64,000 bases of DNA from assembly GCA_946807835.1 (NCBI GenBank), contig OX327694.1, forward strand, positions 9,870,001 to 9,934,000, read 5' to 3'. The DNA comes from Ailanthus altissimus. Taxonomy: Eukaryota > Streptophyta > Magnoliopsida > Sapindales > Simaroubaceae. Below, piece after piece: positions 46,699 through 59,617 of the stretch. A program made the translations under genes and the position numbers. Position 1 is the first letter of the stretch. Every line of letters starts with the position of its first letter. The notes under the pieces are model-generated. The model was given only the letters and a program-made list of their open reading frames with translations. It searched no databases and was not told where the DNA came from.

Positions 46699-49045
46699 TG
46701 TTGGAGATGGTGTTTACGTGCTATTTTAATATTGTATGAATATTAATTATTTAATATTTATACAATATATATTTTGAAAAAAATTGTTAATATTAAATAA
46801 TATATGGTAAGATACATGTAATATTTCAGACCTTATATGATCTAAAGGAGTTTAGATATAATCTAAAAGAGTTTAGATCAGTGTTAAAAGTTAGCAATAC
46901 TAAGAGTTATAAGTGTTAAGAGTTAGCACTACTAAGAGTTAATAGGTTATAAGAGTTAGCAAAATCTAAGAGTTAGAGCCTTGTCTGAAATGGGACAAAG
47001 ACCTAGAAATATATTAGTAATGACATAGTTGCAAGGAGTTGCAAATGGTGTTAAAAAATATCATTATGCAGTATGTTCTCGAATACCTCGTTCTTGATCT
47101 ATTTTATCGGTACAGGTTTATCGGTGAAACTTTTTTTTTATATATAGATCAGTGTATGTCTATATCTGGATCGTCTCGATGGTTAGTTTTAGCAGACCAT
47201 GAGTTTAGTGGAAGCTCGTATAAACATATGGATATTCAGTAGACTTGGTACTGAATAGACTCACGAGGACCTTTAATAGACATCCTATAAAGCCGTCAAT
47301 AGAATGTCTTCTTGAGTTGAGTAGTATTCGTGATCCTTTGACCTGAGCGCTACGATGAGCTTGTGAGTGATCTACCATACTTTAGTTTCACGGATGTCAA
47401 AAACCTTTCATGATCTAACTGTTGCGTGTTACTGGGTATAATCTAATGCTCATAAAGTCCAGTGTGTATAGATATGGGATCCGTTAGCTCATATGGTGAA
47501 TTGTATATCCTGATGCTTCGAGATTACATTTTAGGAAGTCTTATGACCACAAACATAAATCTCAAAAAAGAGTTTTTTGTACGGTTAAATAATATCGTAA
47601 AAGTGTTTGCGGATATTATTTATCAAAATAGGAATCTTGAGATAAGTTCATAGTTGAACATATAGAGATTTGACGGTGATGATCTATGTTTTTACTCTTC
47701 CAAGATATAGGTGATAGAGAAATTATACGGATATGTTATGACCTTAGCTTGTATAGTCTAACGCGTTGCTTTGTAATATCCGTGAGGTGTGCATGGGGCA
47801 TCGTTCACAGACTTATAGAAATGTTTCATTTGACAAATCGAGCATAGACCTAGAGCTCATAATATGAAGTGTACTTATTGTGCACTAAGGTAGCAGACAA
47901 GATTAAATAGTTCAACCCAAGAAATTCTAGCAAATTAGATATTTATTTTAAATTTTCTTAGGTTGTGCACTTGTCAAGACTTAAGTGTTAAACACATCTA
48001 TTAATTGGTTAACAAGAGTTATTGACTAATGGATGATGACAAATGATACAATTAAGACCCTTGATTGTTTGACTTTGTTGTTGACAAATGATGAGATTGT
48101 TTATAAGATAAGTAATGGTATTAAAAATACAAAAATTATTTTTGCATTATTTGCATCATTTGGGACAAGAAGGCATAGACCATTTATTTGACGAATGAAG
48201 TGTTGATTTTGTATTACAAAATGAAAATTAGTTTTCATTTTGAACAAGAGTGATCGGCCAAACTTGTTGAACAAAAGATATATAAATAATATAAAAAGCT
48301 TTATATTATTAGTGTAAGTCAACAAATGATTAAACAAAAGAGGAAAACAAAGAAACAAGTGTGAATAGCTTAGGCATAGCAAGCCATGCTTGGGTGGGCC
48401 GGATGTTCACAAATCAAAAGAGGGAAAATTGGCTTGACTTTATAAATGAAATTGTTTTCATTTTAAAGTAACAATTTGTTCTACAAGTAAAGAAAATAAG
48501 AAAGAGAGAATTGTTTTCTTAAGGTGGCAAAATGTTGTTACATAAATAGTTCTTCTTCAAAGTGGATTGGCCATGCTAAAGGAAAATGAGAAGAGTTTTT
48601 TTTTTTTCCAAACCAAGTAAATGAGAAGGAAATTTGTTTTTGTAAAGTAGGCTAGAGTTGCTCTAACAACAAAGACTATTCTTATTCTCTTGAAACAAAA
48701 ATAAAATGGTTAAAGTGTTTAACCATGAAACAAAATTTTGTATTCAAGTGTTAAATATTTTTTCTGAAATTGAAGCTGTTATTTTAGAGATCCAAACTCA
48801 TCCTTATTGGATTTTAGAATTATTGAAAAGTGTCCTTCAAAATAGACTCTGCTTTGAACAAAATTTTAAAAGCTTATAAAGTGATTTTTCAATTTCAATC
48901 TCATTAATGTAATGAGATTTAAATTTAAATGTGTTTATTATATTAAAAAATTAAATTTTCGATTCTATTATGCATTATATATATATGAGATGCATAAATT
49001 ATAATGTAATGATATGCATGTACCTTAAGAATACAACAAACTTTA
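46699..49045 (+). repeat. Solo LTR, family A (A10)
   Basis: Starts TGTTGGAGATGGTGTTTACG. The typical ending is ATACAACA at 49038, followed by 7 extra bases (aacttta). The flanks AGTTA (46694-46698) and AGTTA (49046-49050) form a perfect 5-bp target duplication if those 7 bases are included. The interior has the usual family blocks. The last 1 kb is diverged and A/T-rich. Confidence 0.82.
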
Positions 49046-50300
49046 AGTTAATCCTCATTTTCTCTTCCTAAAGGAATATGTTAAAAAGTTTATTGTTGAA
49101 ATAATATGAGACTTTTTTTTTCATTATTATAGAAGGAGATTGAAATCTTAATAATATTTTTATAGATTAAAACATTTTGGCAGCGTCAAGGACATTTTAT
49201 TTTAAGTTGGTTCAATAATGGTACTTTTATGATAAAAGATATTGATATTAAAAAGAAAACTTTAATAATAAAACAAATAAAAACATCTTCGACATTTTTT
49301 CTTCTAAACAAGTAGTTGTCTTGTGTCCTTGATGACTCTTTCACAATACAAAATAAAGTTTACATTAGTACAATTTTTTTTTAATTTTATAAATATAATA
49401 TTATTAATAAGATCAGTAATATTATATTATAAAATAATATTTTATTGTACATTATAAAGTAATATTTTATTGTAGAATTCGTGATATAAAATTAAAAATT
49501 TATTAAAACGCTACATAAAAATAAGATAATTTTATTAAAGTTCTACCGAATCTACTTCTCTCACACGAAGAGACAAAACACTACAATTATTTCATACAGC
49601 CACACAAGTTCAAGGTCTATCTAAATCAAACGTAATCTATAGCTAAACCTATGGCCAACATCAAGAAATTACAATCAAGTACAAATGGCCTAGCGATATA
49701 AGGGTCGGCAGTTAGGAACCGAAGTGTGTATGACAACAGTGGTGGAAGGTAGTGGCAGCTCGGTCGGTCGGAGCAGTGACAGCCGGTCAAGCACAACTGA
49801 AACCGCTAAGATTGTAACAGAAAAAATGGTAAGAAACTCGGCGGGATTGTGGTTGAAGTCAACCAAGAAACCAGATCTCAGCGAATGCCATAAGGGTTAG
49901 TCCGACAGGAGTGCAGCTTAGCGAAGACTGTAGCTCTCGATGGAGGACGACGACACAAACTAACAAAGAACTCGTCGACGACCAAACTTACTACAGAAGC
50001 AAACGAAAAAAATGCAAAAATAGAAAACTAAAGAAAACGAGAGAGAAAAAGAGAAGGATGGAAGAAATAGAATGATAGAAAGAGCCAAAGAGAAGAGAAA
50101 AATAACCATAGTTTTAGACCTGAGGTCGGAAGCCTTCTCTTCGGTGACAATGTGGAATTTGGGGGGTGTCTAGGTTTTCTTGTTTTGAGAGAAAATTTTT
50201 AGTAAGAGCAAAGAGTGAGAATAAATAAATAAATAAGATGTGGTGTGTGACATCATATTCATAAGACGTAGCCCCACAAAATACTAGATTTTGTCTATAT
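49046..50300. other. Unassigned region, AT-rich then a purine-rich block
   Basis: After the remainder of the 164-bp array the sequence is AT-rich to ~49500. From about 49540 to 50220 it becomes more GC- and purine-rich (gagagaaaaagagaaggatg, gacgacgaca). Read on the minus strand this looks like a pyrimidine-rich leader or promoter. No open frame of note was found, and no terminal repeats could be defined. Confidence 0.4.
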
Positions 50301-51280
50301 CTAGGAACAACTTAATCTAATGGGTGAAAAACGGAGGGCTGACAAGACGCAACAGGCTACGTGTCGTGACAGGAGATAATCACTCTTATTACCGAGAAAC
50401 CGCGAAAGCCTAACTACCACGGCCTCCCTCCCCGTCTACGAGATCGTGTCAACTTGGTTTTTGGTAACAGTCTTAATTAACAAACAAAATCTAATAAATC
50501 TTTTTCTCCCTTTCAACTTCCACCGTCACCAACAGCAACACTAACCAATTCATCACGAGAAAAAATATATATATAAAAAACTTTAAAATTTCTCTCCTCC
50601 ATCCAATCCCAGGTAACATTATAACAACGTATACTAGTTTTCTTGATTCTCTGAATTTATGCAAATCTTAATTCATTTGGATATTTCTTTTTTGTTGCAT
50701 CCAATGGTTAGCCTTCTTTTTTTGTTTGTGCGTTGATAATATGTAATCATATATGTTTTTTCTTTTTCTATTTTTAAGTTAATGGGATAACTTTATCTCG
50801 TTGCAATTGGATGATTACCGTTCTCTTGAATCCGGGGACATCGTTTACAAGGGTCCCACCGTTTATTTTTTACAGATTAATTAATTTTCATGAACAGCCA
50901 TACTGCTTTAAGTAACTTGCTTATACATTTATGCTATGTTTATGTGTTGCAATAATTCTGACACCGGCATTTCGGTTTCTAAAATTCTACTGTATTGGGT
51001 GGCTTCACCTTGATAGAAGTTTTCATTGGGTTGTGTAATTTTTGTTGCCTCTAATTGTCCTTACGATCAGATTAATGTCTGTAAAATTATATTTTTCTGT
51101 CAATTGATATATTTACTATTTGTTGAATTAATCCCAAGTTTTGGTATCGAATGTGTTAACTCTTGATTATAGTTCAATGATTTTAAAGTTTTGAAATGGT
51201 AACGAAACACTTAAGCTTTTATCTCTAGCAGTTCTGCAGCATCACTTGATTAATTTGGTGGGATTCTAGTGCGATACATT
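50301..51280 (+). promoter_or_regulatory. Probable promoter, 5' leader and leader intron of the OTU-like gene
   Basis: A pyrimidine-rich leader (tctttttctccctttcaact, near 50500) ends 'cccag|gtaac' near 50612, a good donor site. T-rich intron-like sequence follows up to 'ctctagcag' near 51230, about 50 bases before ATG 51281. This fits a 5' UTR intron, but it is inferred only from composition and splice-like borders. Confidence 0.45.
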
Positions 51281-53932
51281 ATGAGGAATGGAACTGAGAG
51301 TGTTGGTGAATGTTCTAGCTCCACTTCTGTGAGCAGTCATCTGGATACCGAGGATGATCGCATGATTGCCCTAGTACTTTCAGAAGATTATGCAAAGTTA
51401 GATGGTGCAGTTGCTAGACGCCTTTGTAACCTGTCCTCTGTTCCCATAAGATTCCTACTACAATTTATTTTGGCTCACAAAGTAGAGTCTTAATCTATAT
51501 TGTCTAAATATCAGGAAGATTTTTTAATAGTAGAGGTATTAGAAAAATTCTTCCAAATTAGGATTCTTCACCTTGAATTCAAATCAACAATATTTAGAAT
51601 CAGTTTGAGGATCATTGGATGTACTAGATGAATTAAAAAAAACTTGTTGAAAATGCCTTGCTTTTCAATTTATATCAGCACAGTTTAACTCATGTCTCTT
51701 AGGCATTGTGCTAGTAACTGATTTCTACAAAGATCTATTTATTACCTGGAAATGTGTCTTCCCTTGGGTTTTTCCTCTCTCCTCTACTTAAGGATTTTGG
51801 TTGAGATGCAATAAGTTTATAGTTTGCAAAGGTTTCATTGCACTGTGTCATTTATCTTGTACTTGCATGATAAATACCATAGTTCTCTGATTTCTTGCTT
51901 CTTTGATATGTTCACCGCGCCCCGCTGCTCTCTTTCATCAAAAGAAGAAGCTTTTGTGAATTTCTTATGAAGCACTTCTTGAAATTTCAGCATGTTCCAC
52001 GGATAAATTCCTATATCCCAAACTTAAGTGATGCCAGTTTGGATCATCAGCGGCTTCACCAGAGGTATGTCTTATACTTGTCTTCTAAAGTGTACCTTAA
52101 AGAAATCTTTTCTTGAGGAATTTCATAAGAGGTTACAAAATATCTTCACATCTCTGTTTTGCATGAAGGAGTTAGAAAAGTATATTCTATCTGTGGGTGC
52201 TCAACATGTATCTATTAATGAGTATTTAGTTGTCTGCTATGGATGAAAAGAAATTAAGGAAACAAATACTATGAGGATAATTATTGAAATGACACCTGGT
52301 AAAATATGCATGTCAGTACTCTGTAAACTAAGAAGAGAATGCCTACAATGGTTCTCAGCTTGGAGAACCTAATGGTGAAAAACCACCAAGTGATTTGGCC
52401 TTCTTTACTTGTGAGCTTTATGAGCAGATAAAACCTCGTCAAGTATAATTGGAATTTATGATGTAAAGAAGCTAATGTCCCTTCTCTGCATAGATGAAAA
52501 AATATGAAGATATATCTGTGCCCTGTAATTCTACATTGCTTGATATATCTTCCTGATTGTTCAGAGATGAACTTATACGCCATACATCTGTTCAAAGTTT
52601 TATTTCACACAACAGATATTTGGCATCCGAATTTTAGGCAACAATTATTTGTTTCCATGTTCTATCATCTGAAGTTCCTTTTTTCTCTTTTCATTGATCT
52701 ATGCTGGTTGGAGTCTTATTCTAGATCTTGTTAAGAGGAAGGGATTGGAAATGTTATTGTTTTTGTTTCAATGAGTATTTCATCCTGGGTGAAGTTACTA
52801 AGTGGAGTTTTTATTATTATTCTTCCATGCTAAATGTTTATGGTTTATATGAAGTGAAAGTCTCCGGAGATGGAAATTGCCAGGTATTTACAGTGCCAAA
52901 TATTATGGGAAAATGTTCTCTTTCTCTCTCCCTCCTCTCCCTTTATTGTGTGATTTGAGATTTTTTTAAGTTTCAACCTTGTGTTGCAGTTTCGTGCACA
53001 TTCAGATCAGATGTATAGGTCACCTGAGTATCACAAGCATGTACGAGAAGATATTGTGAAACAGGTATATTGTTTATGCTCTGCCCATAGAATGTGACAA
53101 GGGATAGATTTGGTTTGAGTTTGAGGCCTTTAGTGTGATTAGGGTGAAATATAGAAACCTCTTTCTTGTACCAAGTACACTTTTTTACAGTTTTCTCTAT
53201 TATGAACCATGAGATCCTAACTCAAAGGACTTTCGCTGCTAAGCTGTTTAGGACAGGAGGCCATCATTAATTTTATTGTGCTATATTATTGTCATCTGGT
53301 CTCCAGTATAATTAAATTTACACTGTCTTACTATACGGTTTTGGGTTTCGGTGAATGATTTATTGTTTCTTTCATTCCAAGTCATCTTAACTAATTCTTA
53401 TTTTGGAAAATTAAATGAACAAAAAATTTGATGGTAAAAAGAAAGTTATTACTGGCTTGCTACCTTTGTTTTTATTTAGAAAGAGATAATGGCTTGGTGA
53501 CTAACTTTGCTTAGAAAGAGAGCTCAGCTGATAACTTATTTTCTATTATTTTTTCTTGTTCCAGCTCAAAGACCACAGTTCTTTATATGAAGGCTATGTC
53601 CCAATGAAATACAAACGATATTACAGAAAAATGGCAAAGTATGTTGGTCTGTGAAGTCTCTGTACTTCCTATGTTTTGATGCAATAAGCCTTTACTTCTA
53701 TGGACACTTTCACATTGTGGTTTAGTACTTCATGAATGCGATTATGCAAGATTTTTATTTTCTCTTCTAATATACCATATGACGACGACCTGGTGAATGG
53801 GGGGATCATCTTACATTACAAGCAGTAGCTGACAAGGTCTGGCATTTAGTCAAATAGTCATAAGTTGCTTCTTTGTGCTGTATTGTTAGTTAAGCATGAT
53901 AATACAATTTAATATCATTCCATTTTTTTAAT

Positions 53933-56695
53933 TGACAGGACCCGACTCGAGACTTTCTATTATAGATTCCAGCGGTCCTGCCGGGCACCCCGACGGAAGT
54001 TTCTCAGAATCTATCTGGGTAAATTGAGAAATTCTGTGAGACAAACCCCTTTTTAGTTCTTGCTACTACTAAGAAAGTCTTGTAATATACATAAAAATGA
54101 CATCTTAATTTAAAAAAAAACGGACAGAGTTTCCCCTGTTTTTCAGAAAATTCATATAAAACCTACAAAAAAATATCACTTCTATTTCAAAACACTTCTC
54201 GATACTACCAATTCGGACCTCCAGTTCTTTCCAAATCAAATCCAACACAACTCAATAGTTTCATTTAAATCACAAACTGAGCATAATCATAATAAGCAAA
54301 AACGATCATCATAAAATCGAAATCTCTTCTCATTGGTTCAAACATACATACAAATATACATACCTACAACTATTATGCATAAAGTAAAGAGTGTTATTTA
54401 GCACATTTACATGTACAAAGATGATCTTCGAATTCGGCCCACTACTCGATAATAGGAGAATCAGCAGCTTGCGTACCGAGACCTACACCTGGGAATGGGG
54501 TTTAGAAAACATAAAACACAAAACCAGTGAGCTAAAGGAGCTCAGTGAGTGTAATTAAGATTTCAATTACAAGAATATTATGCATAGATAGCAAATTCTA
54601 AAGTACATGCAGAAATCATGCTTCTAAAACTGATGTAAAACTGTAAAACAGTTTCTAATATCTTATGCTAATGAAATCTTGCCGAGCGAATTTTATTTAC
54701 ATCTTTAGAAAATAATATTCAGAATCTGTATTACATAATAACTGATGTGTGCATATAAATGCATAAATGCTATCAGTAAATCGAAAACTAGTAAAATCCT
54801 CACTCAACCATTTCTTTCTAAACTGTACCAATGGTAACCCTAAACTACATAGCCAGCGACTCAACTAGCACTGCACACGTGAGTAGGTCACGGGGCACCT
54901 CAATTAGCAGCACCCACAGTGAAATCTCAAGACATCTCACTGGCTATGCAGCGGAATCCTACATCGCATACATATAGCGAGACAATACCCCGTACACATA
55001 GGATGACTCACATGACTCGACATCCCGACTTCTCGGAGTTAGTGACACACCCCCAAGACCTACTCATGTGCACGGGATATACCGGCCGGGTCTAATACAA
55101 TCACCATCACTATAATCTAAGGGTACCAATAGCCTTTAAAACAAATGTAAAAATTTTAAAACTGTTCTCAACCCGAACATGTAAAAGCATGTCTATGGAT
55201 ATATATTAAGATCATAAATCATGTTTATATATCAAAAGCTCATAAAACATACATATTCATTATGCGAAAACATAATAAACAAAAAACAAAAGAAATGACA
55301 GATTTTCACTCACAACCGCTCCGCGCTCAATTTCGCTCCCGTTACCGCTCTCAGTTATCTTCACCTATGCGCCACAAATGATATTTAGAACTAAATCAAA
55401 TGCTAGAATCTCATTTAACTACTTAACGCTCTAATCGGCATACAAAGTCCGGATGCATACTACTTTTGATTTTTATTTACGGAGTCATTTAGTCTAATCT
55501 AACTCATCATCCGGCGCCTTGAAAATTATTGAACGCCTTATAACTTGGTTGGACATAATTGCCCTTCACCTTTCCAAAATAGACAATTATGTCTCATTTT
55601 CTTCATTTTTGATTTTTTCATCAACCATATACATTCAATTTACAATATGCACCATTTACACACAACAACTCAATCAAAACACCACTCAATCTCTAACTTC
55701 CCTAAAGTGGCAGAATTTCACCCTAGATTCCAACACATTCCTTTTCTCAATTTCTTGTTCCAATTGCAACAAAATCAAGCCAATTTCATTCTAAAGCCCT
55801 AATTACAACCAATTGGAATCTCTACATTAAAATCACCAAAAATTCTAATTCTTACCTTGCCAATTTCTTCAAATTGATGACTCCTTCAAGCTCTACACTA
55901 GAATTCAACTCAATCTAAGCCAAGAACACACAAGAATATCGATTGAAACATTCTTGAAAGCTCACTATCAAACTCATAAAACAATGCTTTTTTGACCTCT
56001 TTTTCTTGAATTTTCACTAATTGAGGCTTCAATTGAGCTTAGGGATTCATATGTAACCTTATTTTGGTTTGATTACACATGAAAAATCATAAATAAAAAA
56101 AAACTGAAATTTCACTGTAGCAGCATCTTCAACCTTTGCACGAATTTGCTCTCTTTTTTTTGTTCTAAGTGTTGGCTTTTGATCTCTTGAAAATTCTGCA
56201 AACTTCCAACATATATATAGTGCTCCCTCAATTGACCATTTTGCCCTTCAATTTACTCAAAACTTCTAATTTGCCATTAGTTCAAATGAAAAGATTTAAT
56301 TGGTTCCTTTGTAACTATCTAGTTAGAATAGTCAAAGGAACTAACTAGAGTTTCCAACTTGGCAATCCATGAGATTGCTTCTAATTGGTCCATTCCTTAA
56401 TATATGGATTATATTTCTCAACAAAGACTTGTTCCATACATAACCCTTAAATGAAAATTTATGTAGTAAATTAGAATTTCCTTTTCCAAGCCAATAGAGA
56501 AAAATTCTAAAAATATTCTAGGGTCGTCCGGCGCTCCGATCGAGTGTGAAATTACTAAATTAGGTCTAATATCTCTCACCCGTACGATAAAGAAAATATT
56601 TCTAATAGGGTTAAAATCGAGTAACCCTACGGTGTCTTTATTGCTCTATACCAAAATCTAGGCGCCAATACTAATAATAGGGATTGGATATTACA
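53933..56695 (-). repeat. Gypsy-type solo LTR G3 (2763 bp) inside the OTU-like pseudogene
   Basis: The plus strand starts TGACAGGACCCGACTCGAG and ends GGATTGGATATTACA, the exact reverse-complement ends of G1. It is full length with no internal region, hence a solo LTR. The flanks TTAAT and ATTTA do not match, so the target duplication is lost or the neighbouring DNA was rearranged. It lies where the exon between ADK and ELWLSFW should be. Confidence 0.85.
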
Positions 56696-56696
56696 A

Positions 56697-56870
56697 TTTA
56701 GCTAGCTCAACTGGTACCAGAGGTGCTCCCCAATGGTCTTAGAACCCCATATGGTACTGGGTTCGAACCTCGCAAAAGCGAAAGAAAGGAGGGAAGACTC
56801 CGATATTCCTTTGAGTGGGTGGCCCGCCCTGAAGGACGCGTGATGTGAAGGGGTGGGGGCCCACATTAAT
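56697..56870 (+). mobile_element. tRNA-derived SINE-like element
   Basis: Carries an RNA polymerase III box A (TAGCTCAACTGG, 56703-56714) and a box B (GGTTCGAACCT, 56760-56770) 45 bases apart, as in tRNA-derived SINEs. A non-tRNA body follows (gtgggtggcccgccctgaag...gtgggggcccac). It starts within two bases of the end of LTR G3. I could not define target duplications or a tail, so the right end is approximate. It does not fold as a proper tRNA, so a functional tRNA gene is unlikely. Confidence 0.6.
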
Positions 56871-57084
56871 TGTCTTTACTTTTGAAAAGTTCATGTGTTT
56901 TATATACATTGATATCATGTATAAGGTATAAATGATTCAGTCTGCAACCGATGAATAAAAGTTTGAGTGGACATGTGCCTACATTCAAGTTAACCCTGGT
57001 AATTTCTACAGAACTGACTATTAGGAACAGATTACAAGAGATCCTTTTGATAGAAATGCTAGGTTTATCCAATTACTTTTCATT

Positions 57085-57569
57085 AGTCTCTATGAACATA
57101 TTCTTACAGCTCTATCCTTTTTTCCTTCTTTTGAAATGATGCAGAGTTATGGTTAAGTTTCTGGTCAGAGGTACATTACAACTCACTATATGATATCCAA
57201 GGTGTGTTTGATCTGAAAATCTCATCTTTCAGTTGTTTTTTTATGTGAACGATGAAGAAAATGCTTTGCTAAGTAGAAAATACTATAAAGTTTCTTGTTC
57301 GTTTACAGATGCTCCAATACCAAAGAAGTCTCTATGAACATATTCTTACAGCTCTATCCTTTTTTCCTTCTTTTGAAATGATGCAGAGTTATGGTTAAGT
57401 TTCTGGTCAGAGGTACATTACAACTCACTATATGATATCCAAGGTGTGTTTGATCTGAAAATCACATCTTTCAGTTGTTTTTTTATGTGAACGATGAAGA
57501 AAATGCTTTGCTAAGTAGAAAATACTATAAAGTTTCTTGTTTGTTTACAGATGCTCCAATACCAAAGAA
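57085..57569 (+). repeat. Recent 242-bp tandem duplication containing an OTU exon
   Basis: Unit 57085-57326 is repeated at 57327-57568 with only two differences noticed (ctcatc/cacatc and gttcg/gtttg). Each copy holds the complete catalytic-His exon, the following intron and the first ~19 bases of the last exon. The upstream copy of the last exon is therefore cut after PKK. Confidence 0.95.
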
Positions 57570-57597
57570 GCCAAGGAAGAAACACTGGTTGTTCTAG

Positions 57598-59617
57598 AAG
57601 AAGCAGATAATTTCGTACTGTCCATATTTTCCCTGGATGCTATGTTCCATTTATTAATTCTTTATGGTAAATTTTTGCTTATATTTTTTTTGGCAATAGT
57701 TGCTTTCCTTTTATAAATGGTATAGTGTTCTATTGAGATGTATCGTGTTATATTGTTTTTATCTTCTACTAATGTGATTCTTTACTTCATTCAATAGAAG
57801 TAGATTCATTTTATCTCCTCCTATGAATTTATGGTGAAAAGATAAACGATTACCATGTGAAAACTTTTAACGGAGCATCTCTGATTGTTTGCTCACCCCC
57901 TAAACAAGAAAAGGAAAGAAAAAATAAGGTAATATAGAAGGATAAAAAACTATCCCTTGTTCTCTAATGCATTCAAACATCTGGAGGGACATAAATCCAG
58001 TCTGCAAGTTTTCTTCTGGGTGGATTAACCAGGAATGGTTGCATTCAGGCATGAGCATCAATTTTAAAGTGTTGTGAAACTGATGACTTGGTAAGCCTGA
58101 TGCATTTTGTGAATATTATCTCGTTCCTGTTCCTGTTCCTCTTCCTCTTCCATTATTTGAATTATGGCATAAAATACAATAATTATTATAAGTCCCACCT
58201 GTTTGCATTGTAGGTCATGTTCTCATCAAAACAAGTGATCTCATTATTTAATGGTTTCCTTAGGAGGTATAATACTTTTGAGGTTTGCCAACCATAAACA
58301 TAAAGGATATTACTAACATGTGATTTGAGTAATTTGTACCATAATCTTCACATACATGTATAGCATATTCTCAACATCAATCTAATAATTTAGAAAACGC
58401 TAATAATGGAATCTTTTTGAACCCATGAATTCATTTACCTGATGCATTTTATGGATCTCGTGCTTCTTCACGTTCTATAGTAAGGATTATACAATGAATT
58501 ATAATTGCTGTCACGGCCAGTTCAATGTATGTTTAGTCTGTCAGTTAGCTCAGGTTATTAATGGATTTTGATATCAAATTGATTTCTATAGGTTTCAAAA
58601 CTCTGGGATTTGCAAACGATGCATTGATATTCTAAGGGTATTGTAATGCATAAGGGTATTGGTGCTCATTTTCCTTATCATGTTATTTTCTTGATACTTT
58701 ATAATATCAAGAATCTTATCAAGTTACATAGGAAATCTGACGAGCTAAGTTGACCCACTGAATCGAAAATCATTATTAAAAACAAATATTGATCAAGTTA
58801 CTTCAGAGATATTTGTTGTTGGGTTTTAATTCATGCGTATTGGTGGAAGATCTAGTGACCTTAAATTTCCGGAACAAAGGTGAGATGATGTCTGTCTAAG
58901 GCTTCGCATTTGATAACATGTGCTCAATGGTAATTGTCATGTGCTGATATTTGTTCCAAATTCTTATCTGCCGCAATGAACCAAACTAACGTAACTTTAA
59001 TGCCTAGAGATTTCCATCATTCCAGACTTAATTGAACGTTCAGGATTGGTGCCAGTTGTAGGTTGCCCTTGTCACATATTTTTATGTCTCATCACTGGTT
59101 GGTTGACAGGCTTGAATATATGTTATGAGATCCAAAGCTTAAACAATTTTTTTATAAAATAATGTTATATTTTTTAAATTATATTTTAAATAATTATTAA
59201 ATAATAAATAATATAATAAATAATTTTAAAATTAATATAATTTCACTATTTAATAATTATTTTATACTTTAATTTTAAAATATAAAATTTAAAATATTAT
59301 TTAAAAAATATAACATTATTCATCCCTTAAATACAATTGTATTATTGAATCACTACTTGATACAAAAGAATTTCAACATTGAAAATTAACTGATTTATTA
59401 ATTTTAAAATAAATCGTAGTTATATGTCAACACAGAACAGATTGATTCACCTATTCCCGACTGTCAAATACTTCTTTACTGATTACTGCATATACGATCA
59501 TTTGCTTAATGACAGGCTTGATGAAGATTATGGGATCCAAAGCTGCAAACCATTTTAATATTATACAATGCCTTTGAAGATCAATACTCAGAAAATAGAA
59601 AAAAGGAAAAAAAAATA
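57598..59617. other. 3' flank of the OTU-like pseudogene, no gene seen
   Basis: AT-rich sequence probably including the old 3' UTR. A (TTCCTG/TTCCTC)n run lies at about 58123-58151. An imperfect repeat pair (tgacaggcttga...gatccaaagct) is at 59106-59140 and 59511-59551. I looked here on the minus strand for the missing second half of the tyrosyl-tRNA synthetase (GGSDQWGN, KFGKS and S4 sequences) and found none. Confidence 0.5.

Larger units (their letters stand above)
51281..57597 (+). pseudogene. OTU-domain cysteine protease (deubiquitinase) pseudogene, OTU9-12 type
   Basis: Plant ovarian-tumour-domain deubiquitinase, which would cleave ubiquitin chains with a Cys-His catalytic pair. Exons seen: 51281-51445 (LSEDYAKLDGAVARRL); 51991-52064 (HVPRINSYIPNLSDASLDHQ); 52829-52883 (YGLYEVKVSGDGNCQ, catalytic Cys codon 52878-52880); 52990-53064 (FRAHSDQMYRSPEYHKHV); 53565-53638 (YEGYVPMKYKRYYRKMAK); about 53790-53836 (GEWGDHLTLQAVADK); 57145-57201, duplicated at 57387-57443 (ELWLSFWSEVHYNSLYDIQ, catalytic His); and 57551-57597 (APIPKKPRKKHWLF-stop). 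Defects: the donor after exon 1 is AT not GT (51446), the acceptor before 52829 is AT not AG, the acceptor before ~53790 is absent, and the exon encoding the KICLLTSF-like strand is missing. LTR G3 sits in the gap at 53933-56695. The exons themselves remain open, so decay is recent. Subfamily assignment is tentative. Confidence 0.87.

Noticed and set aside
51446..52829. AT-starting donor and AT acceptor as U12-type (AT-AC) introns in the OTU-like gene
   Set aside because: The donor ATAAG lacks the U12 ATATCCTT consensus, and the two odd borders belong to different introns. Mutation of GT/AG sites is simpler.
56700..56775. Functional tRNA gene
   Set aside because: Boxes A and B are present, but the acceptor stem and anticodon arm do not pair. 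A SINE fits better.
59106..59551. Imperfect direct repeats (tgacaggcttga...gatccaaagct) as ends of an inserted element
   Set aside because: Only about 40 bp with several mismatches, and the enclosed AT-rich DNA shows no terminal inverted repeats or coding sequence.
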